Shown piece after piece: positions 47,019-61,303 of a DNA stretch of 64,000 bases; the first letter of the stretch is position 1; each line of letters starts with the position of its first letter. The position numbers and the translations under genes are program-made. The notes beneath the pieces were generated by a model. That model was not told the origin of the DNA and did no database searches. It was given only the letters and a program-made list of their open reading frames with translations. This DNA is from Pseudomonadota bacterium (GTDB lineage Bacteria; Pseudomonadota; Gammaproteobacteria; Burkholderiales; Rhodocyclaceae), in assembly GCA_018240785.1 (NCBI GenBank), contig JAFEFC010000033.1, forward strand, positions 24,996 to 88,995, in the 5' to 3' direction.

Positions 47019-47035
47019 CGTCCGGATTTCGGACG
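47019..47035. promoter_or_regulatory. Palindromic upstream activator site before acxA
   Basis: CGTCCGGATTTCGGACG has perfect 6-bp inverted arms with a 5-base spacer. The same arrangement occurs twice before the sigma-54 activator gene at 54713. Its centre is about 130 bp upstream of the -24 element, a typical enhancer distance. Confidence 0.75.
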
Positions 47036-47154
47036 GCAATAGCGAAAACGGTCGGCCTACAGCGGCGGCACCGCTGCTGCGTTGCAGCGTGGTCGTGCCC
47101 TGAATGCTTTCGCCCAGCGTCTTCCGGGAATTTTGCGCTGCACATGCGCCGCCG

Positions 47155-47169
47155 TGGCATGCGGGTTGC
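47155..47169 (+). promoter_or_regulatory. Sigma-54 promoter of acxABC
   Basis: TGGCATGCGGGTTGC matches the -24/-12 consensus TGGCAC-N5-TTGC with the invariant GG and GC ten bases apart. Predicted start of transcription is near 47180, about 50 bp before the acxA ATG. Confidence 0.85.
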
Positions 47170-47231
47170 GATGAGGGAAGTGGTGCCAAGCACACCACCA
47201 GTCCATCCAACCAGAAGGAACGGAGACAACC

Positions 47232-49382
47232 ATGCAAGTCCAGACCGCATCACGGGTACAGGTGATGGGCATCGATGCCGGCGGCACGATGACCGACACC
47301 TTCTTCGTGCGCGACGACGGCCGCTTCGTCGTCGGCAAGGCGCAGAGCAATCCGGCGGACGAATCGCTCGCCATCTTCAATTCCTCGCAGGACGCGCTCG
47401 CCCACTGGGGGCGCGATGTCGACGAGGTCTATCCCGAGCTGGCGACCTGCGTCTATTCCGGCACCGCGATGCTCAACCGCATCCTGATGCGCAAGGGCCT
47501 CGACGTCGGCCTGATCTGCAACCGCGGCTTCGAGCAGATCCACTCGATGGGCCGCGCGCTGCAGAGCTACCTCGGCTATGCGCTGGAAGATCGCATCCAC
47601 CTCAACACCCACCGCTACGACGAGCCGCTGGTGCCGGTGTCGCGCACCCGTGGCGTGACCGAGCGCACCGACGTGCAGGGCAAGGTCGTGATCCCGCTGC
47701 GCGAGGAGGAAGTGCGCCAGGCGACGCGCGACCTGGTGGAAGCCGGTTCGCAGGCGATCGTGATCTGCCTGCTGCAGTCCCACAAGAACGAGAGCAGTGA
47801 GCAGCGCGCCCGCGACCTGGTCAGGGACGAGCTGAAGCGGCTCAAGGCGGATATCCCGGTGTTTGCGTCGGTGGATTACTACCCGTCGCGCAAGGAAAGC
47901 CACCGGATGAACACCACCATCCTGGAGGCCTACGGCGCCGAGCCTTCGCGTCAGACGCTGAAGAAGGTGAGCGACCGCTTCAAGAAGCACGGCGCGAAGT
48001 TCGACCTGCGCGTGATGGCCACGCACGGCGGCACGATCTCGTGGAAGGCCAAGGAGCTGGCCCGTACCATCGTCTCCGGCCCGATCGGCGGCGTCATCGG
48101 CTCCAAGCTGCTCGGCGAGTACCTGGGCGACGAGAACATCGCCTGCTCGGACATCGGCGGCACCTCCTTCGACGTCGCGCTGATCACCAAGGGCAGCTTC
48201 GCGATCAAGTCCGACCCCGACATGGCCCGCCTGGTGCTGTCGCTGCCGCTGGTCGCGATGGATTCGGTCGGCGCCGGTGCCGGCAGCTTCGTGCGCCTCG
48301 ACCCGTACAGCAAGTCGATCAAGCTCGGCCCGGACAGCGCCGGCTACCGCGTCGGCACCTGTTGGCCGGAAAGCGGCCTGGATACGGTGTCGGTGTCCGA
48401 CTGCCACGTCGTGCTGGGCTACCTCAACCCCGAGAACTTCCTCGGCGGCGCAATCAAGCTCGACGTGCAGCGCGCGCGCGACCACATCAAGGCGCAGATC
48501 GCCGATCCGCTCGGGCTGTCGGTGGAGGATGCGGCCGCGGGCGTGATCGAGCTGCTCGACCTGACGCTGTCCGAGTACCTGCGCGCCAACATCAGCGCCA
48601 AGGGCTACAACCCGGCCGAGTTCACCTGCTTCTCCTACGGCGGTGCCGGCCCGGTGCATACCTATGGCTATACCGAGGGCGTCGGCTTCAAGGACGTCGT
48701 GGTCCCTGCCTGGGCGGCCGGCTTCTCGGCCTTCGGCTGCGCCTGCGCCGACTTCGAGTATCGCTACGACAAGTCGGTCGACCTCGGCGTGGCCCAGTTC
48801 GCCGGCGATGCCGAGAAGGCGGCGGCCTGCGCCAGCCTCCAGCAAGCCTGGGAAGAGCTGGCGGTCAAGGTCATCGATGAGTTCGTGATCAACGGCTACA
48901 AGCCGGAAGACGTGATGCTGATCCCCGGCTACAAGATGCAGTACATGGGCCAGTTGAACGACCTCGAGATCGTCTCCCCGGTGTCCTCCGCGGCGACAGC
49001 GGCCGACTGGAACCAGATCATCGAGGCCTTCGAGAACACCTACGGCCGTGTCTATGCCAACTCGGCGCGTTCGCCGGAACTGGGTTTCTCGATCACCGGC
49101 GCGATCCTGCGCGGCATGGTCGTGACGCAGAAGCCGGTCCTGCCGGAAGACGCCGACTGCGGCCCGACGCCGCCGAAGGAAGCCTACCTGGGCACGCGCC
49201 CCTTCTACCGTCACAAGCGGTGGGTCGATGCCGCGCTGTGGAAGATGGAGTCGCTCAAGGCCGGCAACCACATCGTCGGTCCCGCGATCATCGAATCCGA
49301 CGCGACGACCTTCGTTGTGCCCGACGGCTTCGAGACGACGGTCGACAAGCACCGCCTGTTCCACCTTAAGGAAGTGAAGTAA
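47232..49382 (+). CDS. acxA: Acetone carboxylase beta subunit
   Basis: A 716-residue protein of the hydantoinase A/oxoprolinase family, almost exactly the length of Xanthobacter AcxA. The N-terminal nucleotide-binding fold shows GIDAGGTMTDTFF, and the second phosphate loop reads DIGGTSFDVALI. These are ATP-handling elements. With AcxB and AcxC it forms an alpha2beta2gamma2 enzyme that carboxylates acetone to acetoacetate using ATP. Related acetophenone carboxylases have a different subunit set, and the presence of acxC argues for acetone or butanone. An AAGGAACGGAG site precedes the ATG. Confidence 0.96.
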   Translation: MQVQTASRVQVMGIDAGGTMTDTFFVRDDGRFVVGKAQSNPADESLAIFNSSQDALAHWGRDVDEVYPELATCVYSGTAMLNRILMRKGLDVGLICNRGFEQIHSMGRALQSYLGYALEDRIHLNTHRYDEPLVPVSRTRGVTERTDVQGKVVIPLREEEVRQATRDLVEAGSQAIVICLLQSHKNESSEQRARDLVRDELKRLKADIPVFASVDYYPSRKESHRMNTTILEAYGAEPSRQTLKKVSDRFKKHGAKFDLRVMATHGGTISWKAKELARTIVSGPIGGVIGSKLLGEYLGDENIACSDIGGTSFDVALITKGSFAIKSDPDMARLVLSLPLVAMDSVGAGAGSFVRLDPYSKSIKLGPDSAGYRVGTCWPESGLDTVSVSDCHVVLGYLNPENFLGGAIKLDVQRARDHIKAQIADPLGLSVEDAAAGVIELLDLTLSEYLRANISAKGYNPAEFTCFSYGGAGPVHTYGYTEGVGFKDVVVPAWAAGFSAFGCACADFEYRYDKSVDLGVAQFAGDAEKAAACASLQQAWEELAVKVIDEFVINGYKPEDVMLIPGYKMQYMGQLNDLEIVSPVSSAATAADWNQIIEAFENTYGRVYANSARSPELGFSITGAILRGMVVTQKPVLPEDADCGPTPPKEAYLGTRPFYRHKRWVDAALWKMESLKAGNHIVGPAIIESDATTFVVPDGFETTVDKHRLFHLKEVK

Positions 49383-49393
49383 GGAGACACGCC

Positions 49394-51718
49394 ATGAACA
49401 TGATGACAAGCAAGGAAGTCGGCTTCGCCGACCTGCTCAAGAACGGCCAGACGCTCAAGCAGTTCCGCGACGGCATCATCGAGCGGACCCAGGCCAGCGG
49501 CCATTACAACGGGCTGCAGAAGCTGGAGTTCCGCGACAGTGACCCGATCGGCTACGAGAAGCTCTTCTCCAAGTTGCGCGGCGGTCTGGTGCATGCCCGC
49601 GAAACCGCCAAGAAGATCGCCGCGAGCCCCATCGTCGAGCAGGAAGGCGAGCTGTGCTTCACGCTCTACAACGCCGCAGGCGACTGCGTGCTGACCTCGA
49701 CCGGCATCATCATCCACGTCGGCACGATGGGCGCGGCGATCAAGTACATGATCGAGAACAACTGGGAAGGCAACCCCGGCATCAATCCCGGCGACATGTT
49801 CACCACCAACGACTGCGCGATCGGCAATGTGCACCCCTGCGACATCGCGACGATCGTGCCGATCTTCTGGGAAGGCCGGCTGATCGGCTGGGTGGGCGGC
49901 GTGACCCACGTGATCGACACCGGTGCGGTGACGCCGGGCTCGATGTCTACCGGCCAGACCCAGCGCTTTGGCGACGGCTACATGATCACCTGCCGCAAGA
50001 CCGGCGTGAACGACGAGCCGCTGCGCGACTGGCTGCACGAGTCGCAGCGCTCGGTACGCACGCCGAAGTACTGGATCCTCGACGAGAAGACCCGCATCGC
50101 CGGCTGCCACATGATCCGCGAGCTGGTCGAGGACGTGATCCGCGCCGACGGCATCGAGGCCTACGAGAAGTTCGCCTTCGAAGTCATCGAGGAAGGCCGC
50201 CGCGGGCTGATGAGCCGCATCAAGGCGATGACCCTGCCGGGCAAGTACCGCAAGGTGTCCTTCGTCGATGTGCCCTTCAAGCATGAAGACGTGCAGGTGT
50301 CGAACGCCTTCGCCAAGCTCGACTCGATCATGCACTCGCCGTGCGAGATGACGATCCGGCCGGACGGCAAGTGGAGGCTGGACTTCGAGGGCGCGAGCCG
50401 TTGGGGCTGGCATACCTTCAATGCCCACCAGGTGGCCTTCACCTCGGGCATCTGGGTGATGATGTGCCAGACGCTGGTGCCGACGCAGCGCATCAACGAC
50501 GGCGCCTACTACGCCACCGAGTTCCGCCTGCCCAAGGGCACCTGGTGCAACCCGGACGACCGTCGCACCGGCCACGCCTATGCCTGGCACTTCCTGGTCT
50601 CGGGCTGGGCGGCGCTGTGGCGCGGCCTGTCGCAGTCCTACTTCAGCCGCGGCTACCTGGAAGAGGTTAACGCCGGCAACGCCAACACCTCGAACTGGCT
50701 GCAGGGCGGCGGCATCAACCAGGACGGCGAGATCCACGCGGTCAATAGCTTCGAAGCCTCGAGCTGCGGCACCGGTGCGTGCGCGGTCAAGGACGGCCTC
50801 AACCATGCCGCCGCGATCTGGAACCCCGAAGGCGACATGGGCGACATCGAGATCTGGGAGATGGCCGAGCCGCTCCTGTATCTGGGCCGCAACGTCAAGG
50901 CCAACTCCGGGGGCTATGGCAAGTACCGCGGCGGCTGCGGCTTCGAGACCCTGCGCATGGTGTGGAACGCCCAGGACTGGACGATGTTCTTCATGGGCAA
51001 CGGCTTCATGAACAGCGACTGGGGGATGATGGGCGGTTACCCGTCGGCGACCGGCTACCGCTTCGAAGCGCACAAGACCGGCCTGGAGCAGCGCATCGCC
51101 ATCGGTGACTCGCTGCCGCTCGGGGGTGACATCGATCCGGCCCATCCGGACTACGAGCGCCACATCGACGCGACCGCCGTGGTCAAGCGCGACAAGCAGT
51201 GCATGACCACCGAGGACTGCTATGACAACCACGACCTGTACCTGAACTACCTGCGCGGCGGCCCCGGTTTCGGCGACCCGATCGACCGCGAGCCGAAGGC
51301 GATCGAGAACGACCTGAACCAGAAGTTCCTGCTGCCCGAATACGCGCAGAAGGTCTATGGCGCGGTGTTCACGCAGGACGCCAAGGGCGTGTTCTCGGTC
51401 GATCCCGCGAAGACGCAGGCCCGCCGTGCCGAAATCCGCAAGGAGCGTCTGGCCCGTGCGCTGCCGACCCGCGAGTGGATGAAGGAAGAGCGCGAACGCA
51501 TCGTGAATAAGCATGCCGCTGTGCAGGTGCAGCACATGTTCGCGACGAGCTTCGCACTGTCGGAAAAATTCACGAACGAGTTCAAGGCCTTCTGGAGCCT
51601 GCCGGCCGACTGGCAGCTGCTGGAGGAAGAACTGGGCGTGCCGTCCTACGGCTCGAAGCACCGCATGGACCTGTCGCTGCTGCCCGACGTCACGACCGTC
51701 GTCCAGGTCGAAGAGTGA
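49394..51718 (+). CDS. acxB: Acetone carboxylase alpha subunit
   Basis: A 774-residue hydantoinase B-family protein, matching the about 776 residues of known AcxB. Conserved stretches include GTMGAAIKYMIENNW, GDMFTTNDCAIGNVHPCD and VTHVIDTGAVTPGSMST. In the Xanthobacter structure this subunit carries the Mn site and the carboxylation centre; the His/Asp-rich blocks DCAIGNVHPCDI would supply ligands here. The ATG has an AAGGAGA site, 11 bp after acxA. It acts in the cytoplasm in the three-subunit complex. Confidence 0.96.
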   Translation: MNMMTSKEVGFADLLKNGQTLKQFRDGIIERTQASGHYNGLQKLEFRDSDPIGYEKLFSKLRGGLVHARETAKKIAASPIVEQEGELCFTLYNAAGDCVLTSTGIIIHVGTMGAAIKYMIENNWEGNPGINPGDMFTTNDCAIGNVHPCDIATIVPIFWEGRLIGWVGGVTHVIDTGAVTPGSMSTGQTQRFGDGYMITCRKTGVNDEPLRDWLHESQRSVRTPKYWILDEKTRIAGCHMIRELVEDVIRADGIEAYEKFAFEVIEEGRRGLMSRIKAMTLPGKYRKVSFVDVPFKHEDVQVSNAFAKLDSIMHSPCEMTIRPDGKWRLDFEGASRWGWHTFNAHQVAFTSGIWVMMCQTLVPTQRINDGAYYATEFRLPKGTWCNPDDRRTGHAYAWHFLVSGWAALWRGLSQSYFSRGYLEEVNAGNANTSNWLQGGGINQDGEIHAVNSFEASSCGTGACAVKDGLNHAAAIWNPEGDMGDIEIWEMAEPLLYLGRNVKANSGGYGKYRGGCGFETLRMVWNAQDWTMFFMGNGFMNSDWGMMGGYPSATGYRFEAHKTGLEQRIAIGDSLPLGGDIDPAHPDYERHIDATAVVKRDKQCMTTEDCYDNHDLYLNYLRGGPGFGDPIDREPKAIENDLNQKFLLPEYAQKVYGAVFTQDAKGVFSVDPAKTQARRAEIRKERLARALPTREWMKEERERIVNKHAAVQVQHMFATSFALSEKFTNEFKAFWSLPADWQLLEEELGVPSYGSKHRMDLSLLPDVTTVVQVEE

Positions 51719-51740
51719 TCACCGAATCAAGGAGCCGGAA

Positions 51741-52247
51741 ATGACTACGTACACCAATGAACAGGTCGCCCACCTCGTCGAGGGTTCGCTCGACTGGGAG
51801 ACCACCTTCCGCATGCTGTCGATGCCCAAGGACAACAGCCGCTTCGAGCAGTACCTGAAGGCGCTGCAGGCCAAGGTCAGCTTCAAGGACAAGATCGTGC
51901 TGCCGCTCGGGCCGCATCTCTACATCGTGCAATCGGCCAAGACCAAGCAGTGGGTCACCCAGTGCGACTGCGGCCACGTGTTCGGCGACTATCGCGAAAA
52001 CTGGAAGCTGCACGCCGCTATCTACGTGCGCGACACCGAGGAAGCGATGACCGAGGTGTATCCGAAGCTGATGGCGCCGGACACGCAGTGGCAGGTTTAT
52101 CGCGAGTACTACTGCCCCACCTGCGGCACGATGCACGACGTCGAGGCGCCCACGCCGTGGTACCCGGTGATCCATGACTTCGAGCCCGACATCGAGGCCT
52201 TCTACAAGGAGTGGGTGGGCCTGCCGGTGCCGGAACGCGCCGACTGA
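51741..52247 (+). CDS. acxC: Acetone carboxylase gamma subunit
   Basis: A 168-residue subunit, the family length. Four cysteines, Cys75 and Cys77 (QCDCGHVFG), and Cys125 and Cys128 (YCPTCGTMHD), form a likely zinc site, as in the solved enzyme. The ATG at 51741 follows AAGGAG, 22 bp after acxB. A very stable hairpin begins 5 bp after its stop and separates it from the ligase gene. Confidence 0.96.
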   Translation: MTTYTNEQVAHLVEGSLDWETTFRMLSMPKDNSRFEQYLKALQAKVSFKDKIVLPLGPHLYIVQSAKTKQWVTQCDCGHVFGDYRENWKLHAAIYVRDTEEAMTEVYPKLMAPDTQWQVYREYYCPTCGTMHDVEAPTPWYPVIHDFEPDIEAFYKEWVGLPVPERAD

Positions 52248-52251
52248 GGCC

Positions 52252-52282
52252 AACAGCGCGGCGCGATCCGCGCCGCGCTGTT
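52252..52282. terminator. Strong hairpin between acxC and the ligase gene
   Basis: AACAGCGCGGCGCG (52252-52265) pairs perfectly with CGCGCCGCGCTGTT (52269-52282) around ATC: a 14-bp stem. It begins five bases after the acxC stop. Only a short T-containing tail follows, so it may be a partial terminator or an mRNA-stabilising processing element that lowers ligase expression relative to acxABC. Confidence 0.7.
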
Positions 52283-52307
52283 CTCTCGGACATTGCAAGG
52301 GAACAGC

Positions 52308-54329
<2,022 letters not shown>

Positions 54330-54343
54330 ATCGTCGTCCAGGC

Positions 54344-54360
54344 CGTCCGGTTTTCGGACG
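54344..54360. promoter_or_regulatory. Activator palindrome before acxR, site 1
   Basis: CGTCCGGTTTTCGGACG: perfect 6-bp arms, 5-base spacer, identical arms to the site before acxA. Confidence 0.72.
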
Positions 54361-54376
54361 CCGTCCGTGCGGCGGC

Positions 54377-54393
54377 CGTTCGAAAATCGGACG
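54377..54393. promoter_or_regulatory. Activator palindrome before acxR, site 2
   Basis: CGTTCGAAAATCGGACG: same architecture with one arm mismatch. Its centre is 33 bp (about three helical turns) from site 1, so dimers bound at both would face the same side of the DNA. Confidence 0.68.
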
Positions 54394-54520
54394 GTCGTCG
54401 CACGGGTGGCTGCCCGCGTGCCTTCCTGTCTCGTCTCATGCGGGGCCTTCGGTCGCGCGAAGCCCGATTCTGCCGCCGGCGGCGACTGCGCTGCCGATCC
54501 CCTGCCCAGGCTGGGGTTTT

Positions 54521-54535
54521 TGGCATTGCCTTTGC
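54521..54535 (+). promoter_or_regulatory. Sigma-54 promoter of acxR
   Basis: TGGCATTGCCTTTGC matches TGGCAC-N5-TTGC with correctly spaced GG and GC. It implies that the activator gene is itself sigma-54 dependent and autoactivated. Confidence 0.82.
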
Positions 54536-54712
54536 TATTCTTCAAGTCGAGGTGCGATGCGTCCGCCGTGCGGCTACGCATCGCGCCGGCCGGTCGCCCG
54601 ATTCCGGGCGGCTGCAGCACACCGGAACCGATGCGGCAGAACTGACAGGGATCTCAACCCTCCGGTCGCACACAGCGACCCGCCGCGTTGCGTTTTCGCG
54701 AGGAGGAGAGAC

Positions 54713-56746
<2,034 letters not shown>

Positions 56747-56793
56747 CGCGTCGTGCCGCGCCGCTCCGGCGCCAGGCTTCGCGTCCGCGCCTG

Positions 56794-58833
<2,040 letters not shown>

Positions 58834-58960
58834 CGGTCTCCTCCGTTCCGGTCTCTGGTCGGCCGGAATTCTCTGGGGCACGGTCGAGCGCGACTGCCGC
58901 GCCGCAGCGCTCGCTGCCGTACCTGAAGACTATGTGCGCTGGTGTGCCAAGGCAATGCGT

Positions 58961-58990
58961 ACACGTGTCTCATGCGGGTGAGACAGGTGT
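58961..58990. promoter_or_regulatory. AcoR-type upstream activator palindrome
   Basis: ACACGTGTCTCA (58961-58972) and TGAGACAGGTGT (58979-58990) are inverted arms matching at 11 of 12 positions around TGCGGG; the inner TGTCTCA/TGAGACA is perfect. Its centre is about 174 bp from the -24 element of the acoX promoter. Confidence 0.78.
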
Positions 58991-59147
58991 GATCCGTGAC
59001 CGCCTCGTCGAGGCATCTGTCCGCTCAGGGCAGCACACCGAATGTGGCGGCAACTCGCCATCCGGATTCCGGTTGAGGTTCGCAGTGCATTGATTTACAT
59101 ATGAAATTGCGCGATCAGCCGAATTACCCGGCGATCCGTTGCGCGCC

Positions 59148-59162
59148 GGGCACGACTCCTGC
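59148..59162 (+). promoter_or_regulatory. Sigma-54 promoter of acoXABC
   Basis: GGGCACGACTCCTGC has the invariant GG and GC ten bases apart and GGCACG as in the consensus; T is replaced at the -26 and -15 positions. Transcription would start near 59173, about 25 bp before the acoX GTG. Confidence 0.72.
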
Positions 59163-59197
59163 CTCGGGAAGGTCAAGTACGCCGTCCAGGAGCCACC

Positions 59198-60313
59198 GTG
59201 GCCAGCACCGTGCAGCGCGACATCACCGTCGGCATCATCGCCAACCCGGCATCCGGGCGCGACATTCGCCGCCTGACGGCCAAGGCCTCGGTCTTTCCCA
59301 CCGCGGAGAAGGCCAACATGATCCAGCGCCTGCTTGGCCCCCTGGGGCGGCTCGGCGTGGGCCGGGTGCTGATGATGCCGGACATGACCGGCATCGCCGC
59401 CGGCGTGCTGCGCGCGGTGCAGACGCATCACGCTTCCCGCCTGCCACCGTGGCCCAGGGTGGACTTCCTCGACATGAAGCTCGCCGGTGACGCCTCCGAC
59501 AGTGCCCGCGCCGCAGGGCTGATCCATCAGGCGGGCGCGGCGCTGGTGGTGGTCCTGGGCGGAGACGGCACCCACCGCGTGGTGGCCGATGCCTGTGACG
59601 AGCTGCCGATGGCCACGCTGTCGACCGGCACCAACAACGTCTTTCCCGATCTGCGCGAAGCCACCGTCACCGGCCTCGCCGCTGCGCTCTTCGCCACCGG
59701 GCGGGTGGCGGCCGACGACGCGCTGAAGCGCAACAAGCGCCTGGTGGTGAGCGTGGGCGCGCGGCGCGAGATCGCCCTCGTCGATGCCTGCGTGACCCGC
59801 CTCGACCACGTCGGCGCCCGCGCGGTGTGGGATCCGGCGACCATCGCCGAGCTCTACGTGAGCTTTGCCGAGCCCGACGCCATCGGCCTGTCGGCGATCG
59901 CCGCGGCAGTGGCGCCGGTGGCGCGGGATGCCGCGTACGGCCTGCGGGTGTGCTGCGGCGCGGGCGGTCGCCCGGTGCTGGCACCGATCGCGCCCGGCGT
60001 GCTCGCCGAACTGCCGGTGACGCTGGTCGAGCCGCTGCTGCCGGACGTGGATTACCCGGTGGCCGCGCTGCGCGGCTCCATCGCCCTCGACGGCGAGCGC
60101 GAGATCGAGCTCGGCGAAACCAGCCAGGCGTCGCTGCGCCTCGACCTGCACGGTCCGCTAACCCTCGACGTTCCCGCCACGCTCGCTGCCGCAGCGCGCG
60201 CGGGAGGCGCGCCGGGGCAGCCCGGCCTGCCGTTTTCAGTTGCTGCGCCATCCCCAGGAGGATGGCCGCATCCGGTCGATTCGACCACCCACCAAGGAAG
60301 GAGACAGACGTGA
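59198..60313 (+). CDS. acoX: AcoX, ATP-NAD kinase-like protein of the acetoin operon
   Basis: A 371-residue protein of the NAD kinase/diacylglycerol kinase fold. The nucleotide motif GGDGTHR lies near residue 125, with TGTNNVF after it; the N terminus (VGIIANPASGRDIRRL) is a typical start. AcoX is found in aco operons of betaproteobacteria but its reaction is unknown. The start is a GTG at 59198 after AGGAG. Its stop overlaps the acoA start (GTGA). Confidence 0.92.
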   Translation: MASTVQRDITVGIIANPASGRDIRRLTAKASVFPTAEKANMIQRLLGPLGRLGVGRVLMMPDMTGIAAGVLRAVQTHHASRLPPWPRVDFLDMKLAGDASDSARAAGLIHQAGAALVVVLGGDGTHRVVADACDELPMATLSTGTNNVFPDLREATVTGLAAALFATGRVAADDALKRNKRLVVSVGARREIALVDACVTRLDHVGARAVWDPATIAELYVSFAEPDAIGLSAIAAAVAPVARDAAYGLRVCCGAGGRPVLAPIAPGVLAELPVTLVEPLLPDVDYPVAALRGSIALDGEREIELGETSQASLRLDLHGPLTLDVPATLAAAARAGGAPGQPGLPFSVAAPSPGGWPHPVDSTTHQGRRQT

Positions 60314-61284
60314 CCAGCACGCTCAATCGCGAAGGCCTGCTCAAGGCCTACCGGACGATGCGCACCATCCGCGAGTTCGAGGAAAGGGTGCATGCCGACT
60401 TCGCCACCGGCGAAATCCCCGGCTTCGTACACCTCTACGCCGGCGAGGAGGCCTCGGCCACCGGCGTGTGCATGCACCTCGACCGCAAGGACTACATCGC
60501 CAGCACCCACCGCGGCCACGGCCACTGCATCGCCAAGGGCGTGGATCCGGTGGGCATGATGGCCGAGATCTGGGGCAAGGCCACCGGCACCTGCAAGGGC
60601 AAGGGCGGCTCGATGCACATCGCCGATCTGTCGGTGGGCATGCTCGGCGCCAACGGCATCGTCGGCGGCGGCGGGCCACTGATCTGCGGCACTGCGCTGG
60701 CGGGCAAGCTGCGCGGCGACCGTTCGGTGGGCGTGTGCTTCTTCGGCGACGGCGCCTCCAACCAGGGCACCATCTTCGAGGCGATGAACCTGGCCACGGT
60801 GTGGAACCTGCCGGCGATCTTCGTAGCCGAGAACAACGGCTATGCCGAAGCCACCTCCAGCAACTATTCGGTGGCCTGCGACAACATCGCCGACCGCGCC
60901 TCGGCGTTCGGCATGCCCGGCGTGATCGTCGATGGCTTCGACTTCTTCGCCGTGCACGAAGCCGCGGGCGAGGCCATCGAGCGCGCCCGCAACGGCGGCG
61001 GCCCCACCCTGCTGGAAGTGAAGGTGTCCCGCTACTACGGCCATTTCGAGGGCGACCAGCAGCGCTACCGCGCAGCGGGCGAGGTGCAGGCTTTGCGCGA
61101 AACCCGCGACTGCCTGCTGCAGTTCCGCCGCCGCGTCACCGCCAGCGGCGAGATCACCGAGGCGCAGCTCGACGCTATCGATGCCGAAGTGAAGGCGCTG
61201 ATCGACGATTCGGTGGCCAAGGCCAAGGCCGACCCCAAGCCGGCCGCCGCCGACCTGATGACCGATGTGTACGTGAGCTACTGA
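60310..61284 (+). CDS. acoA: Acetoin dehydrogenase E1 component, alpha subunit
   Basis: A 324-residue thiamine-diphosphate enzyme subunit. The TPP motif is GDGASNQGTIFEAMNLATVW (GDG to N), and the phosphorylation-loop-like RYYGHFEGDQQRYR region is present. It pairs with AcoB to cleave acetoin to acetaldehyde and a hydroxyethyl group passed to AcoC. A GTG at 60310 overlaps the acoX stop, with AAGGAG upstream. Confidence 0.95.
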   Translation: MTSTLNREGLLKAYRTMRTIREFEERVHADFATGEIPGFVHLYAGEEASATGVCMHLDRKDYIASTHRGHGHCIAKGVDPVGMMAEIWGKATGTCKGKGGSMHIADLSVGMLGANGIVGGGGPLICGTALAGKLRGDRSVGVCFFGDGASNQGTIFEAMNLATVWNLPAIFVAENNGYAEATSSNYSVACDNIADRASAFGMPGVIVDGFDFFAVHEAAGEAIERARNGGGPTLLEVKVSRYYGHFEGDQQRYRAAGEVQALRETRDCLLQFRRRVTASGEITEAQLDAIDAEVKALIDDSVAKAKADPKPAAADLMTDVYVSY

Positions 61285-61303
61285 CAGGACCGAGGAGACG
61301 ACC

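Larger units (their letters stand above)
46894..47231. other. acxA control region
   Basis: A 338-bp intergenic region between the helicase and acxA starts. It holds a palindromic activator site (47019-47035) and a sigma-54 promoter (47155-47169), described separately. The 5' part is GC-rich with no other feature I can name. Confidence 0.75.
54330..54712. other. Control region of the sigma-54 activator gene acxR
   Basis: A 383-bp gene-free stretch with two palindromic activator sites (54344-54360, 54377-54393) and a sigma-54 promoter (54521-54535). A predicted 5' leader of about 165 bases follows the promoter. Confidence 0.75.
58834..59197. other. Control region between acoR and acoX
   Basis: A 364-bp gene-free stretch with an enhancer-type palindrome (58961-58990) and a sigma-54 promoter (59148-59162) facing acoX. 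The acoR-proximal third holds nothing else I can name. Confidence 0.75.

Noticed and set aside
46894-47253. An N-terminal extension of 120 codons on the SNF2 helicase
   Set aside because: It would cover the acx enhancer and promoter and reads as low-complexity sequence; the ATG at 46893 gives a normal start before the SWIM region.
49211-51661. A long open frame opposite acxB
   Set aside because: Same cause. It is composition-driven, with no motif and no ribosome site.
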